Source: Flavobacteriaceae bacterium (GTDB lineage: Bacteria > Bacteroidota > Bacteroidia > Flavobacteriales > Flavobacteriaceae). Taken from it: a stretch of DNA of 25,193 bases. Positions 9,308 to 15,959 of this stretch are shown one piece after another. A program made the translations under genes and the position numbers. Position 1 is the first letter of the stretch, and each line of letters starts with the position of its first letter. The notes beneath the pieces were generated by a model. The model had not been told where the DNA came from and did no database searches. It was given only the letters and a program-made list of their open reading frames with translations. Location of the stretch: contig JABDMQ010000327.1 in the NCBI GenBank assembly GCA_013001365.1, positions 1-25,193 of the forward strand, written 5' to 3'.

Positions 9308-10969
9308 ATGAGATCAATATTTGTAATTGTGATTGCGAGCCTCATGTTCTTAATGAACTGTAAAGGAAAAGCGCAAGAGAATGTTTCAGAGGTATCACCA
9401 GAAAGACCATTCGTTTGGGAAGGTGCCAATCTTTATTTCTTGTTGACGGATCGATTCAATAATGGTGATGCAAGTAACGATGTTAACTTCAATAGAACCA
9501 AGGAAACAGGGATATTGAGGGGTTTTGAAGGAGGTGACCTTAAAGGGATAACGCAGAAGATCAAGGAAGGCTATTTTACGGATCTTGGAATCAATGCCAT
9601 TTGGATGACTCCAGTAGTCGAGCAAATTCATGATGGAACTGATGAAGGTACCGGATTTTCTTATGGATTTCATGGATATTGGACAAGTGACTGGACAAAC
9701 ATTGATCCGAATTTCGGGACAAAAGAAGATCTTAAGGAATTAGTGGCAACAGCCCATGAAAATGGAATCCGGATTTTACTAGATGCTGTGATAAACCATA
9801 CTGGACCAGTTACGGAAATTGACACGGTTTGGCCAGAAGAATGGGTAAGAACCAGTCCGAAATGCGAATTCCAGAATTATGAAACAACGGTCACATGCAC
9901 CTTAGTTGCCAATCTTCCAGATATCAGGACAGAGAGCAACGATGCAGTGGATCTTCCGCCACAATTGGTCAAGAAATGGAAAGATGAAGGAAGATTTGAT
10001 CAGGAAGTCGCTGAACTAGATGAATTCTTTGAAAGAACTGGGCATCCAAGGGCGCCACGATTCTATATAATGAAATGGTTGTCGGATTATATATCAGAAT
10101 ATGGTATAGATGGATATCGCGTGGATACCGTTAAACATACCGAAGAATATGTATGGCAGGAATTCAAGAAAGAATGCGATTACCAGTTTGCCCAATGGAA
10201 AGCGAACAATCCAGAAAAGGTGTTGGACGATAATGAATTTTATCTCGTTGGAGAGGTTTATAATTACGGCATAAGCAATGGGCAAATGTTCGATATAGGC
10301 GACCGAAAGGTCAATTACTTTGAAGACAGTTTCCATAGTCTCATCAATTTCGAACTCAAGTACGACGCCAATAATGGATACGAAGAGGTGTTCACTAAAT
10401 ATTCTGATCTCCTTCAGAATGAAATGAAGAACCATGGCACGCTTAATTATTTAAGCTCACATGATGATGGCAATCCATTTGACCCATCGCGCGAGAAACC
10501 ATTTGAAACCGCAAATAGACTCCTGCTGACACCTGGGACCTCACAAGTCTATTATGGTGATGAGGTGGCCCGACCTCTTTTGATTGAAGGCACTCAAGGC
10601 GATGCCACCTTACGTTCCACAATGAATTGGACTGATATTGAATCAAATGAGCAAACAAAAGCAATTTTAGAGCATTGGCAGAAATTAGGCAGGTTCAGGG
10701 CAAAACATCCAGCAGTTGGAGCAGGTTTACATAAAAGGATGTCTAAAGCACCTTATGTCTTTTCAAGGAGTTATAGTTCCAATGATTTTGAGGATGTTGT
10801 GGTTATTGGGATTGATTTACCTAAAGGCAATAAATCCATTGATGTAAGTGATGTTTTTCTAGATGGAGATATTGTCCATGATGCCTATTCCTCTCAAGAT
10901 GTTGAGGTAATAGACGGGAAGCTTAACTTCAGTTCGGAATACGAAATCTCTCTATTCGGGAAGAATTAA
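9308..10969 (+). CDS. GH13 alpha-amylase lipoprotein, MalS-like
   Basis: A 553-residue lipoprotein; the signal ends in LMNC (C18), with Asn at the position before Cys, which is uncommon but seen in Bacteroidota. GH13 motifs: region I DAVINH at 159-164, region II GYRVDTVKH with nucleophile D273, region III LVGEVY with acid E316, and region IV YLSSHDD with D386. YLSSHD instead of the usual NHD form, together with DTVKH, recalls the periplasmic amylase MalS of E. coli. Two cysteines about 11 residues apart (in SPKCEF and TVTCTL, bases 9858-9902) could form a disulfide. It is the last gene of the operon, starting 3 bases after the previous stop. Probable endo-acting release of maltooligosaccharides. 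Confidence 0.88.
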   Translation: MRSIFVIVIASLMFLMNCKGKAQENVSEVSPERPFVWEGANLYFLLTDRFNNGDASNDVNFNRTKETGILRGFEGGDLKGITQKIKEGYFTDLGINAIWMTPVVEQIHDGTDEGTGFSYGFHGYWTSDWTNIDPNFGTKEDLKELVATAHENGIRILLDAVINHTGPVTEIDTVWPEEWVRTSPKCEFQNYETTVTCTLVANLPDIRTESNDAVDLPPQLVKKWKDEGRFDQEVAELDEFFERTGHPRAPRFYIMKWLSDYISEYGIDGYRVDTVKHTEEYVWQEFKKECDYQFAQWKANNPEKVLDDNEFYLVGEVYNYGISNGQMFDIGDRKVNYFEDSFHSLINFELKYDANNGYEEVFTKYSDLLQNEMKNHGTLNYLSSHDDGNPFDPSREKPFETANRLLLTPGTSQVYYGDEVARPLLIEGTQGDATLRSTMNWTDIESNEQTKAILEHWQKLGRFRAKHPAVGAGLHKRMSKAPYVFSRSYSSNDFEDVVVIGIDLPKGNKSIDVSDVFLDGDIVHDAYSSQDVEVIDGKLNFSSEYEISLFGKN

Positions 10970-11122
10970 GCAATCTGTAACACATTGGTTATTAGATATA
11001 CTAGATAATATAATCAGCAAGGACATTTTTATCGAATACTTTGTTATTTATGGCTAAGGAATTCGACTAAAGCCACTTAGTGGTAAAATATTCGTATCTT
11101 TATTAGTCAAAATCAACTGAAA
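10970..11122 (+). promoter_or_regulatory. Intergenic region with possible promoter for the GAF gene
   Basis: This 153-base AT-rich gap separates the sugar operon from the GAF gene. TATCTTTA at 11095-11102 resembles the Bacteroidota -7 element TAnnTTTG with one mismatch, about 20 bases before the start codon, but no good TTG lies at the usual distance upstream. Just before it, CCACTTAGTGG at 11073-11083 is a perfect short palindrome. It overlaps a second inverted pair, ACTAA at 11066-11070 and TTAGT at 11077-11081, so an operator is conceivable. No convincing rho-independent terminator for the sugar operon was seen. Confidence 0.3.
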
Positions 11123-13495
11123 ATGAACATCAACGATAATATAGAATCACCTCTAGAACTGCGCGTTAGTTTCAATAAACTGCTCGAGCATTACGAAGAA
11201 AGCATTAATAGCAAGGACAAGGATGAGGTCAAGAGAGCAAAATTAGTTCTCAAGACTGCCGAGAAATTTCCTGAACTTAGAGATGGTTTTACAGACTTGA
11301 AGGTTTTAAAAGAACGGGAAAAAGAAATCGAGTTTATATTAAGGGATGCTTTTAATCCTCTATTAACGCTCAATGAAATCAAGACAGCTTCGGTCCCATT
11401 TCATAATATGATCTTTAATTCATCCAATCGTTTCAAGGATATTGTAAAAACAGCGGGTAAGGATTTCAACCTTGAGATCAAGAACATGCTAAAAGACGAT
11501 GTCTATATCATTGCATGTACAATAATCCTTCAGGCTTGTTATGGTCATAAGCTAAATTTCAAAAGACCATTTTTATACGAAATCCCAGATGCTGAAGGTA
11601 TTATGAGGTATTATAAGATTCTTTATAATGCTGATTTTATTGAGATAATTCCAACAGATAAAAGTATTGAGATCACTCAAGAGGATTTTGACATGTTGTT
11701 GGATAATTTCGATAACATCGATATTTGGAAAGAGAAGTTTCCACCTAATAGTTATATTTTCAAGGGATTTGTAATATCTAATATTTTTGATGTTACGGAT
11801 GATCAATCCATTTCCAATATCAAAACAAATCTAATTGGAGAAGAGAAACGTCAGAATGAGGATTTCATGGAATCGTTTCATGATATTTTTAGATCTCTGT
11901 TCGGATTAAAGGATATTCAGGTTGGATTTTCAATTTACAATAAAGAAGAGAATACCTTCGAACGCGTTTATGGTGTTGGGATGAAAAGCTTCTTACTGAA
12001 CGATCTTGAGAAGAATGATTGCAGTTTAACACTTTGTAAAAGGTCTTATGGCACCTTGCTAAAAGACAAGAAATTCTATGCAGTATCCGATGTCGATAAA
12101 TTTTATGAGTTATCAAAAGGGAAGGCGCCACAATACAAGACCTTGAAGGATCAAGGTTTTAAAAGTGCCATTTTAGCGCCGATTGCCGAGAATGAGGAAC
12201 TTTTGGGAATTCTTGAATTGGTGTCGGACAAACCTAAGGTGTTAAACAGTATAAATGCCAATAAATTGGTGGATGTCATGCCATTTATTGTATCTGCTGT
12301 TAAAAGATCCAAGAAAGACGAAGAGAATCTTATTGAGGCGATCATACAAAAGGAATGTACGTCTATTCATCCTAGTGTGCACTGGAAATTCAAGGCTGAG
12401 GCCAAGAACTTCATAAGAGATGAGATTCAAGGCGAAGAGCCTAATTTTAACAAGATCTCTTTCGACAATATTTATCCGTTGTATGGGCAAATTGATATAA
12501 AGGGGTCTTCCCAAGCCAGGAATTGGGCAACCCAAGAAGATTTGAGCATTCAATTATCCTTAACAAAGACTATTGTTGAACATGCTTATAATATAGAAGG
12601 CCTGCCTATTTACGAGCAGTTCCTTTATCAGATCGATGATCATTTGAATGGACTGAAAGAACATTTTCAGGTAGACAGCGAACAACAGATCTCTGCTTTT
12701 ATCAAAGATGATATTGAACCCTTATTCGAACACCTGAACCAAATTGATGAGTTCAAGCAAGAAATACAATCTTACTATTCTCACATTGATGATAAATTGA
12801 ATGTTCTTTATCAGCATCGAAAGGATTACGATGAGACCATTGGGATGATCAATGCAGAAATGGCTTCATTATTGGACAAAAAACAAGTCAAGGCCCAGAG
12901 GATGTATCCGCATTACTTTGAAAGATTCAAGACTGATGGTGTAGAGCATAATTTATATATAGGTGAAGCAATAACCAAGGACAATAACTTCAATCCTATA
13001 TACCTGTACAATTTGCGTTTATGGCAATTACAGGTTATGTGTGAAATGGAAAATGCCTATTACCAGATGCAAAATGAATTTTCGATTCAATTGGATGTAG
13101 CATCCATGATATTGGTTTTCAGTCAACCATTATCCATAAGTTTCAGGATGGATGAGAAGCATTTTGATGTTGATGGGACGTACAATGCGCGATACGAGAT
13201 AGTTAAGAAACGAGTTGACAAGGCCTATATTAAAGGTACTGAGCAGAGGGTAACTGAGAAAGGCAAACTGGCCATAGTATATTCTCAAAAGCAAGATGAG
13301 TTGGAGTATTTAAGATATATCAGTTTCTTGCAGTCAAAGAATTACTTAGATACCGATGTTGAGATTGTTGAACTTGATGATCTACAGGCAGTAACTGGTC
13401 TAAAAGCAATTCGGGTAAGCATATTATATCATAGGGACCAAGATGATAAAGAGGTGTATACATACGAAGATCTAATGAAAGAGATCAAGGCCTAA
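11123..13495 (+). CDS. GAF-domain protein of unknown function
   Basis: A 790-residue protein with no signal peptide or membrane segment, so probably cytosolic. Residues about 1-240 are mostly helical and charged. Residues about 245-395 form a GAF-like domain: a helix FMESFHDIFRSLFG, strand VGFSIYN, and the closing strands SAILAPI and ELLGILELVSDKP. GAF domains bind cyclic nucleotides or other small ligands, or are regulatory modules; which applies is not visible. The last 200 residues lack a family I can name. They contain strongly patterned blocks such as HYFERFKTDGVEHNLYIGEA (about 597-616) and FRMDEKHFDVDG (about 674-685), which look conserved rather than low complexity. No kinase, cyclase or HTH output domain is evident. 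It converges on the HD/PycTM gene with a 15-base gap. Confidence 0.72.
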   Translation: MNINDNIESPLELRVSFNKLLEHYEESINSKDKDEVKRAKLVLKTAEKFPELRDGFTDLKVLKEREKEIEFILRDAFNPLLTLNEIKTASVPFHNMIFNSSNRFKDIVKTAGKDFNLEIKNMLKDDVYIIACTIILQACYGHKLNFKRPFLYEIPDAEGIMRYYKILYNADFIEIIPTDKSIEITQEDFDMLLDNFDNIDIWKEKFPPNSYIFKGFVISNIFDVTDDQSISNIKTNLIGEEKRQNEDFMESFHDIFRSLFGLKDIQVGFSIYNKEENTFERVYGVGMKSFLLNDLEKNDCSLTLCKRSYGTLLKDKKFYAVSDVDKFYELSKGKAPQYKTLKDQGFKSAILAPIAENEELLGILELVSDKPKVLNSINANKLVDVMPFIVSAVKRSKKDEENLIEAIIQKECTSIHPSVHWKFKAEAKNFIRDEIQGEEPNFNKISFDNIYPLYGQIDIKGSSQARNWATQEDLSIQLSLTKTIVEHAYNIEGLPIYEQFLYQIDDHLNGLKEHFQVDSEQQISAFIKDDIEPLFEHLNQIDEFKQEIQSYYSHIDDKLNVLYQHRKDYDETIGMINAEMASLLDKKQVKAQRMYPHYFERFKTDGVEHNLYIGEAITKDNNFNPIYLYNLRLWQLQVMCEMENAYYQMQNEFSIQLDVASMILVFSQPLSISFRMDEKHFDVDGTYNARYEIVKKRVDKAYIKGTEQRVTEKGKLAIVYSQKQDELEYLRYISFLQSKNYLDTDVEIVELDDLQAVTGLKAIRVSILYHRDQDDKEVYTYEDLMKEIKA

Positions 13496-13510
13496 GGGGG
13501 TATCCTATAT

Positions 13511-14719
13511 TTAAATGGAAACTGCTCCTCCAGAGGTTTGAAAAGCAATTGCGAAAGCAATTACACTAATAACTATACCTACCATAAAGACAGAATAGGT
13601 CATCCTTAGTAGGCCATATTTTCTATTAAGCACTAGGCCAAGAAAATATAGGTCCTTTGTTAAAGAACTGTATAAATAGTCCCGGTCTTTCATCATTTCC
13701 TTCATCGCCCACTGAAATTCATCTAGTTGCATTTGATGGAAATTCCCAAAGAACAAAAGGTTCACTTTTTTATCTGCAACATCTTGCTTGCTGAATTTGC
13801 CCTTAGTAACATTTGGTCTCGTTGCCAATACGGACAGAACCATCGATACCACAGTAAAGAACAAGAATACTATCGTAGGATAAACCAGGTATTGATTAGA
13901 AGGATTATCAAGCTTGGGTAGCAGATTTGACAAGGCCACAGAGATAATGATAGCATTTACGGATAACAAGATATTTGCTTTGGTATCTGCAATATCACTT
14001 AAAGTAATATGATTTCTCAGAGCAACCCTGAACATGGTTTCAACGCCTCTTTCAGGTAATTCGATCTTGGATTTCTTAAAGTCTAGTTCTTTTTTCTTCT
14101 GTTCAAGTTTGCCTTCCTCCTGAATAAGTTTTTTATGACGTTTCATCAGTTGCGAGAGGTTCCTGCCTTTTGTCTTTTCCCAATTGGCCGAGGCATAATC
14201 AGTATAGAAGCGATGCTTGGTACTCAAGAAATCAATGTTTTCCGCAATCCAATCTGATTCAGAAAAAATACGATTTTCTGTTAGCTCCCATTCTTTTCGT
14301 AATAGTTCTGCTAGGTCTTCAAAATTCTTGCTTCCTAAATGAGCTGCGTCTGCATCACGTATGATCTTTTCAAGCTTTGTGTTGGGTTGGTTTTCCATTT
14401 TGGTAACCATGATCAAGCTATTTATATCCTCAATGTCTTTTTCAGGAACATTATGTTCTTTCAAGAATTTCGAAGCGATCTTAACACTTTCTGCTTCATG
14501 GTTTTTCGAACCCTTGATATATCCAGTATCATGGAGCCATGCTGTTAATAATAATTTATCCGCAGATTCTTTGTCTACTTCAAGCCCTTCGATCAATTCT
14601 TGAGTTTTCTTGACAACATTCTGTGTGTGTGCCAGATTATGATATAAATACTTACTGTCCAGGTTATCGTTCAAGAACTTTACGACATATTTTTCAGCTT
14701 GGGCTATAACAGTATCCAT
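13511..14719 (-). CDS. HD-domain phosphohydrolase fused to a Pycsar-effector-like (PycTM) membrane domain
   Basis: A 402-residue protein in two halves. Residues 1-190 are an HD-type metal phosphohydrolase: H31 in YHNLAHTQ, H63-D64 in WLHDTGY, H74, and D122/D124 in RDADAAHLG give a full ligand set, so activity is expected. A charged, probably coiled stretch (about 195-218) leads to a membrane domain. There, DIADTKANILLSVNAIIISV (242-261) begins the first helix (about 249-267), a second helix spans about 278-299 and ends in LATRP, and a third spans about 373-393. The D-x-K-A-x-I-L-L pattern and helix pair resemble the PycTM/DUF5706 effector domain of Pycsar antiphage systems. No cyclase is seen in the window. 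A housekeeping signalling role is an alternative to defence. Confidence 0.8.
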   Translation of the reverse strand: MDTVIAQAEKYVVKFLNDNLDSKYLYHNLAHTQNVVKKTQELIEGLEVDKESADKLLLTAWLHDTGYIKGSKNHEAESVKIASKFLKEHNVPEKDIEDINSLIMVTKMENQPNTKLEKIIRDADAAHLGSKNFEDLAELLRKEWELTENRIFSESDWIAENIDFLSTKHRFYTDYASANWEKTKGRNLSQLMKRHKKLIQEEGKLEQKKKELDFKKSKIELPERGVETMFRVALRNHITLSDIADTKANILLSVNAIIISVALSNLLPKLDNPSNQYLVYPTIVFLFFTVVSMVLSVLATRPNVTKGKFSKQDVADKKVNLLFFGNFHQMQLDEFQWAMKEMMKDRDYLYSSLTKDLYFLGLVLNRKYGLLRMTYSVFMVGIVISVIAFAIAFQTSGGAVSI

Positions 14720-14751
14720 AAATAATGAGTTAGAGGAGTAAAAGTAATAAA

Positions 14752-14828
14752 CTTTAGTTAATCCCTAATGTCGGCTACTAAGCAATTAATTATTGTAATT
14801 TTAGATTTTACTTGATTAATGACTAAAG
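14752..14828. repeat. Imperfect inverted repeat in the divergent HD-PycTM / msrB region
   Basis: CTTTAGTTAAT at 14752-14762 faces ATTAATGACTAAAG at 14815-14828. The arms pair as CTTTAG/CTAAAG and TTAAT/ATTAA, with three extra bases in the right arm. The sites lie between the divergent starts at 14719 and 14907, a place where operators are common. The DNA is AT-rich, so chance pairing is a serious alternative. Confidence 0.25.
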
Positions 14829-14906
14829 AGTAAACGTAAGTAAAGTTTGCTCATAACGACTGTTTTCAAACTGAGAGAGAAATATTATAAATTAATAATT
14901 AAAAAT

Positions 14907-15368
14907 ATGCTAACCTGGAAAGATGTCATTGACTTTGCTGTAAATGGAAACCCGAATCCAGATAATCGCGTTGAAAAAAGCGAATCTGAATGGAAAAAAC
15001 TACTAACGCCTGAGCAATATAGGATAACAAGGCTAAAAGGCACAGAAGCACCTCATAGTGGAGCACTATGTAGCATTTATGAGGAAGGTAAATACAATTG
15101 TATTTGTTGTGATACGCCTTTGTTCGACTCAACAATCAAGTTCAGTTCGGGTACAGGATGGCCGAGCTTCACCCAACCTATTAAGCAAAATTCCATTAAA
15201 TATGAAAAGGATTCATCTTTTGGGATGGTACGTGTTGAAGTTATGTGTAATACTTGTGATGCACATTTAGGTCATGTGTTTCCGGATGGGCCAGAACCAA
15301 GTGGTCTGAGATACTGCATTAATTCAGAATCAATGCAATTAGAAAAGGTAGGAACACATGACAGTTAA
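14907..15368 (+). CDS. msrB: Peptide-methionine (R)-S-oxide reductase MsrB
   Basis: A 153-residue cytoplasmic MsrB, which reduces the R form of methionine sulfoxide in proteins. SGTGWPSF (81-88) and the block around VMCNTCDAHLGHVFPDGP are family hallmarks. The catalytic cysteine is C137 in LRYCINS. Zinc ligands are C65/C68 and C114/C117, and C55 could be the resolving cysteine. I start it at the ATG at 14907 (MLTWKDV), where homologous sequence begins. An in-frame TTG at 14847 would add 20 residues of unlikely sequence. It overlaps msrA by 11 bases, so both stereoisomer-specific repair enzymes are made together. Confidence 0.95.
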   Translation: MLTWKDVIDFAVNGNPNPDNRVEKSESEWKKLLTPEQYRITRLKGTEAPHSGALCSIYEEGKYNCICCDTPLFDSTIKFSSGTGWPSFTQPIKQNSIKYEKDSSFGMVRVEVMCNTCDAHLGHVFPDGPEPSGLRYCINSESMQLEKVGTHDS

Positions 15369-15894
15369 TACACAATTAGCCACGTTTGGCGGTGGTTGCT
15401 TTTGGTGCACAGAAGCTGTTTTTCAAGAGGTAAAAGGAGTTAAGGATGTGGTATCCGGATATTCTGGAGGTAATGCTCCAGGAAAACCTAATTACAGGGA
15501 AGTTTGTTCTGGTTTAACTGGGCATGCTGAGGTCGTGCAGGTATCATTCAATCCGGATGTCATAAGTTATGAAGATATCTTGGTCATTTTCATGACCACG
15601 CATGACCCGACTACATTGAATCGGCAAGGCGCTGATCGCGGAACCCAATATCGTTCTGTGATCTATTACCATAATGAAGTTCAAAAGGAAATCGCTGAAA
15701 TCGTGGTTAAAGAAGTGACACCTTATTATTCTGACCCAATAGTTACTGAAATAGCGCCTTTAGATAAGTTCTATGAGGCGGAAAAAGAGCATCAAGATTA
15801 TTATAGGAATAATCAATCGCAAGGGTATTGTAGTTTTGTCATTACTCCTAAATTGGCAAAACTTCGGAAAATTCATGCAGATAAGCTAAAATAG
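15358..15894 (+). CDS. msrA: Peptide-methionine (S)-S-oxide reductase MsrA
   Basis: A 178-residue MsrA reducing the S form of methionine sulfoxide. FGGGCFWCTEAVFQ near the N-terminus holds catalytic C14 followed by the F-W pocket. GYSGG, YREVCSGLTGHAE, DPTTLNRQGADRGTQYRS and the late Tyr-rich EKEHQDYYRNN segment are typical of the family. There is no signal peptide, so the enzyme is cytosolic. The ATG at 15358 lies within the end of msrB. The length is standard and no key residue is missing. Confidence 0.96.
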   Translation: MTVNTQLATFGGGCFWCTEAVFQEVKGVKDVVSGYSGGNAPGKPNYREVCSGLTGHAEVVQVSFNPDVISYEDILVIFMTTHDPTTLNRQGADRGTQYRSVIYYHNEVQKEIAEIVVKEVTPYYSDPIVTEIAPLDKFYEAEKEHQDYYRNNQSQGYCSFVITPKLAKLRKIHADKLK

Positions 15895-15959
15895 ACTGCA
15901 ATATTCCAGTAACGCAACTTTTTTTATTATCTTTTTCCTCCTTAACTAACTGCATTTAT

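Noticed and set aside
5518..10969. Three GH13 genes as a recent tandem duplication
   Set aside because: Their motifs, domain layouts and lengths differ clearly; they are distinct GH13 types.
13496..13510. Bidirectional terminator between the convergent GAF and HD-PycTM genes
   Set aside because: The 15-base gap has no inverted repeat or T-run of the needed kind.
11123..14719. A complete Pycsar antiphage operon
   Set aside because: No pyrimidine cyclase is visible, the two genes converge rather than share a transcript, and there are no mobile-element signs; only the effector-like domain can be supported.
14844..14872. AGTTTG ... CAAACT possible hairpin in front of msrB
   Set aside because: The stem is only six pairs with a 17-base loop in AT-rich DNA; too weak to call a riboswitch or terminator.
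14847..14906. A TTG-initiated N-terminal extension of msrB (20 residues)
   Set aside because: The extra residues do not look like MsrB sequence, and the ATG at 14907 gives a protein that starts with the usual family sequence and fits the AT-rich leader.
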